Assembly: GCF_000006565.2 (NCBI RefSeq)
Contig: NC_031474.1
Span: 1,612,001-1,676,000 of the forward strand
DNA: 64,000 bases
Direction of reading: 5' to 3'
Source: Toxoplasma gondii ME49
Lineage: Eukaryota; Apicomplexa; Conoidasida; Eucoccidiorida; Sarcocystidae
Shown here: positions 22,349 through 33,143 of the stretch, in pieces
Position numbering within the stretch: the stretch's first letter is position 1
How the letters are laid out: each line of letters opens with the position of its first letter
Made by a program: the position numbers and the translations under genes
The notes under the pieces: model-generated
What the model was told of the DNA's origin: nothing
The model's database searches: none
The model's input: only the letters and a program-made list of their open reading frames with translations

Positions 22349-25300
22349 TTATTTTCGACATTGGTTTACGGTGCAGGCACTGACCTGAACGCCTCCCGAT
22401 CTGGAAGGGTCTTGAACGACGAGAGACGAGCAGTTCGTCAGGAAGCAGCAGTGAGGAGAGGGAGGGGGCAGACGGTCTTTGGAGGCGAAGGAATTTTCTC
22501 GTTTCTTTTCTTTTCTTTCCTTACGGGGGTCTCCCCCGAAGAAGCTGCAGAAGCGCGACACCCAGCCTCTCTTCGCTTGAGAAGCAGACAAAGCCGCAGT
22601 CGCGGAGTGACGCGCCTCGGCTCTGGGAAGAGCGCCACGAGCCGCAGAGGCAGACATCACGTTGGCCATCGGTCGGAGCTGAGAAGAGCGAGAGAAGAGC
22701 GCAAGCTCGTACCTGAGAAAGACCTCCGCGATGCACCGGCGCGAGACGACTCGGAGCGAGAGACGAAAGAAGCAAAAGCCAAAGCGAGAGGAAAGAGAGA
22801 GCGAGAACGAGAGGCCTTCTCCAAGTGTCGGCACATAAGGGCGGAGTTCTCCGCAGTGACGCAGGCGAGTGCACAAAACCGTTCGGAGACCGACATCGTA
22901 CTTCCCTGCAGTTGCTGCAGTCCCCCTAAACGCACCCCTATGGCCTGTTACAGGCAGAGAGGCCCCCGAACGGTGGATGGAAACTGAGACAACAAAAAAA
23001 AAGTAGAAAGTGCACGAGATGCCGAGGTTAGGTACGCCTCGACGCCTCCGTCATTTAAAAGGAAATCGGCACTGCCACAACGGTGGACTACGCGATCCTG
23101 CCCGTACTCACGTTTGCTGCGAAGCTGCAGTCGTTAAAAACAGTGTGGGTGGCAGACTCACCAGGGACCAGCGAAGAGCCTGCATGCAGAGGAAAAAGGA
23201 GTCCGAAGCCTCGAGGCCCGGCACCCCTCGAGCTTGAAGAGAGAAAAGCGAGTCTGCGGGAGAGAGAAGCGTTGCGTCTCGCGAGAGACTGTGCCGAAGA
23301 AGCAGCAGCAGAAGACAGAGAGCTTCGAAGAACTGCAGAGAGACGGACGGATAGTCAGGCAGCAGCTGGAGCGGCACCAGGGCTGTGGCGTACAAGCACA
23401 GCCATGAGGAGGGATGGAGAAGGCGAAACGAAGACAATGACTCAGGAGACCAGAGAGACGCCCACCAAGGCGCCGCGGACGCAGAGGCGCGCGCTTCCGG
23501 GAGAAACGCCTGCGGTCTAGCGGAGAACTGGTAGAGGAGCGGCAGGCCGACAGTCTGGTCAGCCGCAAAAAAAGACAAGCGAACAAGGAGTGGAGATCCA
23601 CAGAGGCACCCGAGGTCGCGTCACGTTCGTTGATGTCCCACCGGTTCACCTACGTTTGCTTGGAACCGATAGTCATTAACAATGGTGGAGTTTTTCAGAG
23701 TGCATTCCTGCGTTTTATCTGGAGTCGTAGAAAACGACTACGTGATGGAACAAGCAGAGCGTCTGCTAGACATCAACACTATAAACTGCGGAAACCACTA
23801 TAAAGGTGGGCTCCACGCCGCCCCCCTGTCTGGGGCAATAATTAACTATGTCCACCTGCGCGTCTGCGTTGATCCTCGTCTGGAACGTCTGCCTGAAACT
23901 CTCAAAGAGAAGCGAACTCTGAAACGACTTCGCACAGCAAAGCCAGACGTCCACCAAGGGGCGCAACGCATGCAAGCAAATAGATTCATCTCTGCAAACG
24001 CAGACGTACACAAACGCAGAAATGCACAAGTACGTATTTCTTGAGTATTCTCAAGTTCCAGCAGATATCCACACACATGGGCGTTTCCTTCCCCTATCAC
24101 TTGCGTCCGAAAAATACCTACGGAGATGACTAAGACGTCGGCGAGTCTCCAGAGCAGCGTCTGTCTCCAGTCTGCTCCCTCTCCCCAGTGCCTGCCGACT
24201 TGGTCCTCGAAGCGCCAGACGCGACAGCCAAACGTCTCCTTGATCTCTTCCTGCGGACTCTGGCCCGGGGTCTGGAAACTCTGGCCCAGGGCCAGACTTT
24301 TGGCTGTCTCATCAGCCTCTTCGTTTTCCCTCGATTCTCCCCCGCGTCTTTTGCCTCCCTTCTTCCCGTGAGGCGCCCCAGCACCTCCCGCGCTAACCGA
24401 TGAAGAAACAATTGTCTCAGTCTTATTCGGCAAAGCGGGATGGTTGCCGGCCGCCTCTGCGAAGGGGGTGGAGGCGACAGGACGATGGTTTAGAGCGGCG
24501 AGAATTCGCCACAGAGACAGCACGGCCTGGACGAGGAGCCCCAGTGTCGCGACCGCGGCATAGTTGGCGCCGAGACAACGTCGAACTTCAGGCCATCCGG
24601 AGGAAATAATGGAGTCCCATGACCCTTGAGACAGGGTGGGGAAGCTGCTGGCGGGAGATTCACTCGCAAAACGTCTTCTTGGGAGGCCGGAGAAAGGCTC
24701 TTCAGCGTCCTCCAGCAAGGTCGTAGGGGTCGATGAGAAAAAAACGAAAGACGCAGCGGAGGCACACAGCAGCAGAACCGGGGGAAGGAAGGCGTATACC
24801 TGAACGAATTCAGAGCGGAGTCAAGAGGCTCCGAATGATCGGAGAAGTCGAACAGACTGTACCTGACGGGGACACAACCCGGGGAAATTCGCGCGAATTC
24901 TCAAGCAAAGAACGTTGGCAATATCAGAAGGTACGCAACATGACCCAACATGAGGCAGGATCGGAGAAAAAGTCGACGCGCTCTTTGGGGGATCTGCCGA
25001 ACCGCACGCAAAGAAGAGACACTTTGGCTCCACGTACGGGGGCTGCTCCTCCGGTGCGCTCGCAGTGCAGCGATCCCCGCCAGACCGGCCGAGCGAAGTG
25101 GACTCGGAACCTAACTTCTCAGGCGCTACGTTTTTCCAAGAGCCAACGATTCTCCTCTTTGTCACACACATATTTTCTACCGACTGTTAATCAAAACCAC
25201 CTGCATCCTCAAAGTGCGTCTGAGCAAGATAACGACCCTTCTTACGGATACCCCTGGAGAACCACAAACAGTGAATCCTCTAGTCAACCAAGCAGCACCC

Positions 25301-25561
25301 TCTGTGCGTGCAGACACATTATTTTTCTAGACGATCCATTACCTTGAAGAGGGCTACAGGACTGTGTCTGCGGACTCGCATGACCACAATCCATCCTCCG
25401 ATGACGATCGCTCCCGCGATACTTTGGATGACCTGCAGCCGCTCCGACGTCGGATCACCCGACATCATCGGGAGAGAGAGGTCATTTTCCAAGTCAGTCC
25501 GGGACGGACTTTGTCCCGCGAGGGAAGGCGGCGTTCCTTGAGCCGCCACATCAAGTACCAT
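22349..25561 (-). CDS. Orphan multi-pass membrane protein
   Basis: Five exons join in phase: 25561-25343, 24799-24122, 23554-23162, 22678-22525 and 22410-22349 (TAA), giving about 501 aa. ATG 25559-25561 is the first in frame. Hydrophobic segments suited to spanning a membrane lie near residues 48-65 (SIAGAIVIGGWIVVM), 75-95 (FLPPVLLLCASAASFVFF), 140-163 (AAVATLGLLVQAVLSLWRIL), about 360 (WLCLYATALVPLQLL) and about 385 (FFEALCLLLLLLRH). Between the third and fourth is a charged Lys/Glu/Ser linker, then WRFEDQVGRHWGEGADW and LLWRLADVLVIS. The Trp-rich patch before a Leu-rich hydrophobic stretch loosely recalls PEX16, but this is not good enough to name it. The C-terminal 70 residues are Ser/Arg-rich. 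The last exon is small and its acceptor is moderate, so the exact C-terminus may differ. Confidence 0.65.
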
Positions 25562-26364
25562 GACGGGCACGCAAAGCTCAACCCTCAGCTGCCCAAGACA
25601 AAGAAGACAGAGCGACAGACGCCAGAGACGGTGTGCCTAGGGTCTGGAGAGGGGCAGACACAGACTGCCGTGCTCGCGATAATACTGAACGCGATTCATT
25701 AATTATAGAGCGTGATTTGCGAAAGAAGAGTGGAAAAGCCACGCTGGATCGAGTCCACGCCGGCCGAGCTGGGCCGCAGACTAACGTCAAAGTCACCAGC
25801 GAATTCGGCAAGAAAAAAAACGAAGCTAACGTGGCAACTTCTAAATAGGCGACTGTTTCCAGCGCTGTTCATCTGCACAGAGCGATGCTCTGCGACCCGA
25901 CCTGGCACTCGCGAGCCAAACAGACGCGTCTTTCAACGAGGAGATGAAAAGGTACCCAATGGCGCGCGAGCGCGCCGCTCTTGTCCTGGAGTTATGTTGC
26001 AGAGTGTTGTGTCGCGCATCGAGACTCGGTCGAAATCCGCTTTTCCACGGTTGAATGGCTCGAAGACCCAGTATATCACTTGCCTTGCCAGTCTAACAAC
26101 AGTCTGCGCAATTTCGTGGAAGCGCATGCCCCCCAGCGTAGCCAGCTCGAGCTGTGACCACGAGACAGTTGTCTCTGAGTATAGGGCGGCAAATTACCAG
26201 TTCCAGTGTGTGACGCCGTCGGCGCCAAACAAACAATGCAATTGAGTTTAATCCAAAATGAAACATTGACACGCTGACAACGACTACATCGCAGCAAGAT
26301 TTGCTCAACCACTGCTCGAGTCACGAGACGAGACAAGTCTCGACAAAATGTGTACAGCATGTAC
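25562..26364. other. Intergenic, no gene seen
   Basis: This 0.8 kb lies between the stop of the cysteine-repeat gene and the start of the membrane-protein gene, both on the - strand. It must hold the promoter and 5' UTR of the latter and the 3' UTR of the former. No recognisable motif was found. Confidence 0.6.
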
Positions 26365-28092
26365 TCATTCTTTGCCCGGCGCTGGGACCGGAGGCAAGGC
26401 AGTGACAATGAGGTCAACACATTCCTGCTGCGCGCCAGTGGTGTAGCAGACTTCGTCCTTCACATCATTCACCTCTTTGAAGCACGTCTTCTTGACTGGG
26501 AAGGCTTGCATTGTACAGTCGAGTACTGCGTGAGGCCTTGTACACGACACTTCCTGCTCACGGGAGACAACCGCCTTGCACTTGCCCATCTCGTACACTG
26601 GGACTGTAGAGCATTTTTCCTTGAAGGTTTGCTCGAAGCACGTGTACTCCTGTTCGTGCTCCACTTCGGCGAAACAGGGCTTTGTAACCTCCACCTCGGT
26701 TGTGTAACACTCAGATCTGTAGACAGTCCGAGGACATTTCTTTTCGATAGTCTTCATGAGGCTGGCTTGGCACACTGCTTGGACAGGCACGGTCACGTCA
26801 ACACACTTTTCCTTGAAGTTCGCCGTTTCGCAGGGATACGTCTCCGTCCTCGTCTCCATCTTGAGCGCAGTCTTCTTAATTTCTCGAGGAATCTTCTCGC
26901 ATACATCCTCGTAAGTCACATCTGTGTATTCGTATGTCTCTGCTCCCTTCTTGGGTCGGCTGCATATCTTCGGAACGGTTTTCTGCACCATGTGGCAAAC
27001 TTCGTCAGGCAGTGTCTCCGAGCAGGATGACTCAACATCTACTTCCACTTCCTTCTGGCATATCTTAGGGACAACGACTGGAATGTTCTCTTCACATGGA
27101 TACGATTCTACCTCGTCGACCACCACTTTCTTCTTTGTGCACTCCTCTTCGTTCTTCTTTGCGGGCCCGAGCCTTCTGAGCTTTTTGGAAATAATTGGAG
27201 CGCAGGTCGAGATGTAGCTCTCGCGAGGAACTGTCCGCGTACAGGTTTTTGTCACATGCTGCAGCTTCGTCTCAGAGCAATCGTAATTTTCCTGTCGCAT
27301 TTCCTTCCTCATGCAGGGCTTCTGGACCTGCTTTGTGGTCTTCTGGCATTCCTTCACGTGCACAATCTCGGGACACGGATATTCTTCGGTCTCGACTTTC
27401 TCTCGAACGGCTGAGACAATAATAGGCTTCTCGACCTTCTTACACACTGTGTCGTATTCGACCTCGACAACTTCGTACGGGACTGGATGCTGCACTTCCC
27501 TTGTGCACTGATTCGCTGCCGTCAACATGTGCGTCTCGCATTCTTGCCGAACTTCAGTTTTCCAGCAGCTGTACTTTTGATCGACAACTGCGCTTTCCAG
27601 GCACACGCCTTCGACGGTGTCGGACAAGACCTGGCAGGTGGTCACCTTGTCCACAGCAGGACAGTCCTTTTTCACTTGCTTGACCGTTGTCGACTTGCAC
27701 ACTCGTGATTCCGAGACTGGGATTTTCACGCAGACCTTCTGGGACGACGTAACCGGACAGTCGTACGTTTCCTCGCGGACCACTGTCTCGTAGCATACTG
27801 AGGGGACCTCAGTTACGTGTTCGGTACAAACTTCATGGAGCTCGGATCCATCGCAGTCGTAAGGCTGCTGAATTGTCACTTTTGATGTGCAAGGCTGTTG
27901 TACCGAAAAAGGGACTTCGAAGCATTTCGTCAGCTTCTCAGTGGGTATTTCAACGGCAGGGGGAAGGGCAACCACAACGGGTGGCTGGCTAATATCCACA
28001 GCTTTTTTGTTATCATGTCTGCCTCTCTTTGGCCCAGCAAGGACTCCTTGCATGAGAACAGCACAGACGAGCAAGCTGCTTGCTGTCTTCAT
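26365..28092 (-). CDS. Secreted cysteine-repeat protein (C-x8-C-x10-C-x11)
   Basis: A single uninterrupted exon encodes 575 aa. ATG 28090-28092 starts a textbook signal peptide (MKTASSLLVCAVLMQGVLAG); the longer open frame upstream only offers a TTG start. The mature protein has about 42 cysteines and no other domain. Over most of its length the spacing is exactly C-x8-C-x10-C-x11, a 32-residue period, for example in residues following EETYDC and again from TYPCETANFKEKC to the end. The x10 loop usually contains Val-Pro, and the x11 loop ends in Tyr-Asp or a similar pair before Cys. A central part has longer spacers. There is no transmembrane segment or GPI-like tail; the C-terminus is Pro-rich (ALPPVPAPGKE). 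Regularly spaced Cys repeats of this kind suggest an extracellular structural protein, and coccidian oocyst-wall proteins have Cys every 10-12 residues, but that link is inference. Confidence 0.85.
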   Translation of the reverse strand: MKTASSLLVCAVLMQGVLAGPKRGRHDNKKAVDISQPPVVVALPPAVEIPTEKLTKCFEVPFSVQQPCTSKVTIQQPYDCDGSELHEVCTEHVTEVPSVCYETVVREETYDCPVTSSQKVCVKIPVSESRVCKSTTVKQVKKDCPAVDKVTTCQVLSDTVEGVCLESAVVDQKYSCWKTEVRQECETHMLTAANQCTREVQHPVPYEVVEVEYDTVCKKVEKPIIVSAVREKVETEEYPCPEIVHVKECQKTTKQVQKPCMRKEMRQENYDCSETKLQHVTKTCTRTVPRESYISTCAPIISKKLRRLGPAKKNEEECTKKKVVVDEVESYPCEENIPVVVPKICQKEVEVDVESSCSETLPDEVCHMVQKTVPKICSRPKKGAETYEYTDVTYEDVCEKIPREIKKTALKMETRTETYPCETANFKEKCVDVTVPVQAVCQASLMKTIEKKCPRTVYRSECYTTEVEVTKPCFAEVEHEQEYTCFEQTFKEKCSTVPVYEMGKCKAVVSREQEVSCTRPHAVLDCTMQAFPVKKTCFKEVNDVKDEVCYTTGAQQECVDLIVTALPPVPAPGKE

Positions 28093-28251
28093 CTTGAAAC
28101 AGAAGGGAAGGATAATGTGCGATAGAACCACGACAAGGCGGCAGGCGAAACCGCAAAAAGTTACCACAGTGCAAGATGCTCGAAAAATCAAAAACGAAGA
28201 AGGACAATTATCATTGATCTGACGCGAGCAGGACGTGTGAGTCAGCTGTAC

Positions 28252-30474
28252 CTACACTAGCGAACCTGCTGGTGGTGCTCGTCCGAAGCGTGCATTCGTG
28301 GCCGAGTGGCCGATGCCATCACGGAGCGTCTCTTCCGCGGATAAGACACATGAAGTCTCGTTTGAGAGCAACGCTTGATGGTTCGTTTCTAGCGGGCAAG
28401 GTGAAGTTTTAGGGTGTCCACAGTGCTTAGGTTTGGGCGGGGGAGTACAGTGTAACTCAGGATGGCGCCGAAGCAGGAGAAGCAGCTCATCATTCGGTGT
28501 CATCACAGCCTCAGTTATCTGTCATCACCGTCGTCCATGAGCACAGCAGAGTACTGGCTGTGTCGACAGACCAGCGATCACTGCAGCAAGGTACGACGAT
28601 GCTGTCAAACCGAGGTCACTTGCGATCTAGCAATCCGGAGACACGATGTCTCGTTACGTTATTAACAAGGTTTATTGTGACCCTTCTGCCATTATGTCTA
28701 CTAGCAGACACTTTTCGTAGGAGTTACGGTGGCATAGGCTCTAATTTAGCTTATCGATTGAGACAGTTGTCGGGGTCGAAACGCCTTGAGACCGCGGTTA
28801 GTATCGCCCCGTCGGCGGCTCAGTCGCTATTTGTGACAGCAACTCGCCACCCAGGAAATCTAGGATTCGCCGGAGAGCAACACCACTGCTGTACCAACAA
28901 TCCAGTGTATAATAGTTACAAAGCGTCCTCCTTCACAGTGGAGCATTCCAGAAAGTCAAATCATATACTCAGGGCGTGTTCCGGAGTCATCTATTCAGTT
29001 TAGCGCACATCAATGACCTTGTCAGACAGTGGGCGGCGCTTTCTCCTCCTCATACCAACACCTCTCCTTGGATGACAACAAAGGAAGGCAGGGTCAGTTC
29101 TGCGTACATGCGTTGTTACACACGAAGTGAGGGATTGCTCGTGCATGTAGCCGGAGGGCGTTCCCATGTCTCAACGCGTCACACCTGTCACCACACCCTA
29201 CAAGGCAGGTGGGTCTACCAAGGAGAAATCTTGCAGCCTATTGATCAACGGCAAATGCCCATTATTGCTTTCCCATGTGCTGTGAGAAACTGTGATGCTT
29301 GCGGTCATTTTGTCGGCAGTCTCCTGAGTAACAGGGCAAAACGGGCAAAAGGCAGAAAAAAAACGATGCATACAGGAAATTTCATCGTCGTATACTTTCG
29401 GCAGCCGACATGTAGGAGCCCTTACCATCAGAATTTCAGAGAACTCTAACGCCATAGACTCCAGTTCGCGCTCAAGACGCTTCATCATGGATCTCTTCCC
29501 TTCAACAACATGATCCTTGTGCAACCCTGTCGTGACAATTTCCTTCTCGAGCAGTTCTGTATTCACAAAAAGCACGCAGTGCAAGGCTTACTCCATTCGA
29601 CTCCACACAGACGAACCATCATGCGTTCGTCCATGTGTAACAGCAACGAATCAAGATAAGCATCGTGGAGAATGCGGCTTCATATCAGACTTGCTGGACA
29701 GCTACATAGAGTGTGGTCGCTACCGTGAATTAAAAGCGACCCCATCGTCTTCGCGTACCGTTGTCTCTCTGTGCTTTTGCAACTTGTTCCTTTACTTCTT
29801 CAAGGATACGCTGGTAAGTTGTGCGCATATCAGCATATCGCTGTTGCAGCTCCTGATACCCCGGTTCTGCTTTGGCGGCCTCCGCCCTAAAGGCGTTATC
29901 GATCCGTGTGTAATTGTATTTCAGTCTCTTTATTCTTTGTTCGCTTTCCTCCGTTTGCTTCTGTTTTGTAGCTGAAAAGAAACAAGAGAACGGTGTAGTG
30001 GAGCGACCATGAACTGCTAGAGCAACTGCCGATGTATCCTAGTAGTACTCCACCCTTGAGGAAACAAAAACAAAGCACTGTTCTCTAGTCGTTAAAAAAA
30101 ACACTGTTGCTCAATGAAAGTGTCGGCGATCCTTAATTGTCTCTTCGGGCCCTGCTGGTTTACTCCACGGATTTTTCTTTGGTTCGGTGGCGGCTGCGTG
30201 CTCTCTCAACGTTCACGTTACGTTTGCGGATCGTACGGTACCTACGACTGGATAACTAGCTTTGCCCTTTCTTCAAGAAATAACCCAGGCTTCCACTGCG
30301 AGCATATTGGCTCAGATAAGGAGTTGAGATAAACTCTCGCTGGAGGCGTAGACTCACCAACTCACCAATCATCTCACGAATTGTCTGAATTCTCCTCCTC
30401 ATGATTTCATTCTCTAATTCGTAGTTCCTCTCTTCATCATTTTTCTTGTTCTTCGTTTGGGGCTTAGCTGACAT
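28252..30474 (-). CDS. Small coiled-coil protein
   Basis: Four exons fit in phase: 30474-30366, 29971-29759, 29556-29426 and 28518-28252 (TAG), giving about 239 aa. The first three have strong donors (GTGAGT, GTACGC, GTAAGG) and form a continuous charged coiled coil running from NYELENEIMRRRIQTIREMI, through SEQRIKRLKYNYTRIDNAF and YADMRTTYQRILEEVKEQV, to KRLERELESMALEFSEIL. The fourth exon (MTPNDELLLLLRRHPELHC, then Pro/Lys/Cys-rich) has a weaker acceptor and is less certain. A longer N-terminus from ATG 30651 is open but overlaps the stop region of the neighbouring upstream gene, so ATG 30474 is preferred. Short Lys-rich starts followed by a parallel coiled coil are typical of axonemal/dynein-regulatory subunits; male gametes of coccidia have flagella. 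That assignment is speculative. Confidence 0.6.
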
Positions 30475-30613
30475 CTTTGCTAACGTTTTTCCTGGAGTAT
30501 AGCCGTTTTGGCTCTTCGGATCGTCCCTAGACCGTACAATATGTACGCAGTGCAAGCGGGAGAGTTGTTTTATGGCCGCCAACTTCTTCTTCTTCAAAGC
30601 ACGAATAGAAATC

Positions 30614-31543
30614 TCACAACCAGTGAGTGTCTCCCAGCTCGAATACTCCATAGCTAATCTGCCTCAAGCCGTGTCTCCGGCTAGACTGCTTGCATCTTAC
30701 TAGTGTTTGATGTGGGGCAATCCCACCACACTCACGCACTGGTTCTGGCTTCGATCCTGGAAATTGCTGAATTATTCCTGGTGGGAAGTGTTTTGAAAAT
30801 GCCCTTCTTTCGTCGCCTAAGCGCCTCACATAAAGCCTGTTTGTAGCAGATTCCGCCGCATTTACTGTAGGAATGATGCAGGGAGGAGACTGGCACAGTG
30901 ACTGAACGAAGATGTGGAGAAACTGCCGTTATACGGGTAACTTCCATGAAACGCGAATTATGAAGTGATGTTAACGGGGCCAGTGCTATCTCTGGCGCGC
31001 AGATTCTGAAGCCTGTCAGCATTGCTGGGGGTGATAGGATCGTGCCCAGTCGCTATCAACTTTACGACTGAACAGTGTTGACTTTTTCATTGGTGGGCCT
31101 CCTGCTGCATGAATCGATCCTTCCTTCGCCGCTGTGGTCTTGCTGATGTCGCACAGACATGATCGGCCAATCTAGTGTGTCACAAAACGAAGCCAGGATT
31201 CTCGACCGTTAGTGGCACACGATCCACTTGTGAGAATCCACTGTGTACAAAGTCTTGTTATAGGGCGAAGAAACTGTTATGGCCATAGGTTTTGATTGTG
31301 AATTTCCCCTTGTGCTCGGGTGAAAAACAGTCGACGTATTTCAGCGGGGTTTGCCGGCATATGGGCCAGCTTAAAAGGAATAGGCAGCTCATCGCGTACG
31401 TACAGCCAAGTCTTTCGCAGCTCTTGTCGCTCCTCGCATGGTTTTCCTCTATCGAGCAAGTATCGCCTAATGATATCCTGCGTACAAACTAAAACGCCAT
31501 CCAAAATGAGAAGCTTGTGTCCTGTTGTCCGAATTGTCTTCAC
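30614..31543 (-). CDS. 3' exons of an unidentified gene
   Basis: Two exons join in phase: 31543-31404 (acceptor CTCCAG, donor GTACGT, phase 2) and 30836-30614 (acceptor ACAAACAG, TGA stop). They read TIRTTGHKLLILDGVLVCTQ, DIIRRYLLDRGKPCEERQEL and LYVRRLGDERRAFSKHFPPG, then a basic Ser/Arg-rich end. The sequence looks globular and charged, but the family is not recognised. Upstream exons must exist because the first exon begins at an acceptor. A P-loop-like frame at about 32350-32400 on the same strand may belong to it. Confidence 0.4.
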
Positions 31544-33143
31544 CTGGAGCCTTGCAGTGAGTGCGAAACACCGTACGTATTTTCAAAGCCAAACATGACC
31601 TGAGCGACAGCTGTTAGGCGATGCTGTCTTTGCTGAACGGATAGGCTCTGGTCAGATGGAGAAGTTCGACGTGCTGTCTACACTGGTTCCAAGCAAGTGC
31701 GTCAAGACAGGATCCCGATAAAACTGCATGGAAACTCTGTCTCTGCCATCAGCTCACCCATTCATCCACTACATTTTCAAGACGCGTGGCAGGCAAGCGA
31801 GCCCATGCCTGTGGATATCTTCTACAAGGTCCCTGGTATGGTCATCGCTTTCCTGGCTTTCTGCTCACTAATTCTTCGCTCATATCTACCGTCTCCACGC
31901 TGTAGTGTATGGCGAGGGAGACTTGCTAAACGCTCTCACAAAAGCAAACGACAAAGGAAGTACGAGAATCACTGTCCATTTGATATGTGGCTCGGTGGCA
32001 TTGATGCACTTGTACCTTGTCAGCTCTGCTTGCTGAGGTCTGAATCATGATATAAACGGAAAATCGTTACGAACCATCATGATGCTAATCAGCTGAAGCA
32101 ACAAAAAGAAATAGAACTCGAAAAAAAGGTAAGAAACGTTGCAGGTGTGCGACGCCAGTGATCCCTGGCACTCGATCGGTTCACTATAGGAATACTTGCG
32201 TTCCATCGCCGAAAGAAAAGTTGACGGCATCAGACGCCGTCTGCAGGTATTTAAATTGGGATGTGATTTCCGTCGATTATGGCTGCATGCACGTCCACGC
32301 AGTTGGCGAAGAGGCTCAGGGATTGACATGAACGATAACGCGGCAAGACTTACCGACACCTCCACTTCCAGCATGCCTTAGTAGGAAGGCGACCTTAAAC
32401 CTCTTTACATATCCACCGTTTCACGTGCTTCATTTACATTGTGTGGGCCACAATACATCGAGCGTGAGGCTATCCTTAATCCGTTGCGGCACCTGGATCA
32501 AGCAACTCAGTGCGTCTTAGTGCTCGCCCAAATCTTTATGGGCAACATGTTGTATATAAGGCGGCAGAGCAAGGTATATTGTGACAGGACTTGCGAATGT
32601 ACGACAATATTATAGAGAAGTTGACAACTTGTACCGCGACAACGTGTTGCCAGCTAGTTGGCTTGGAAAATCGTGGCTGCCCACATAACTCCTGCTTACA
32701 GACATCTGGTAGTTTTCCCCTAAAAACCTCGATGCACGCAACGAGGACCCTACGGTCCATAGAATATCAGTATTGCTGCTGTTGTGGTGAAATCAGAGAA
32801 TTTAGATGAATCCTGCGCATCTTCGGTGTACGTTGCGTCTCGTTACTGCCGCCGGTACAGCACCCCACAGAGAGAAAAGCTTGTACTATGCCAAAGAACT
32901 GTTGATTGAATCAAGACCGATGGATGCATCGCATCTTTTAATTCGACGACTGGTATCAAAGGGAAGTTGAAAAGTTACTGTCAGCATTCAGTCTCACTTT
33001 CCTGACGAACTGAGCCTTGCCACGTTTGTCTCCAGTGATGGACTGTGTACGAAAACGACGACTCCAAGTGTTCGGTCTGCAGAACACCACACAAACAATC
33101 ATTTTTGAATATTCCAGGTAGACACATGGTGTTGTTTGCTCAT
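31544..33143. other. Unresolved; possible P-loop exon on the - strand
   Basis: On the - strand a frame reading FKVAFLLRHAGSGGVG runs into a GTAAGT donor at about 32352, where the intron would interrupt a GxxxxGK-type motif. No matching downstream exon beginning with the required two bases and a Lys codon was found. A second open stretch (ERKYSYSEPIECQGSLA, about 32150-32210) cannot be joined in phase. The rest lacks coding signal. It should contain the promoter of the gene ending at 30614 and the 3' UTR of the GT32 gene. Confidence 0.3.

Noticed and set aside
30475..30651. N-terminal extension of the coiled-coil protein from ATG 30651
   Set aside because: It overlaps the last exon of the upstream gene and its sequence is unlike the coiled coil; ATG 30474 is the simpler start.
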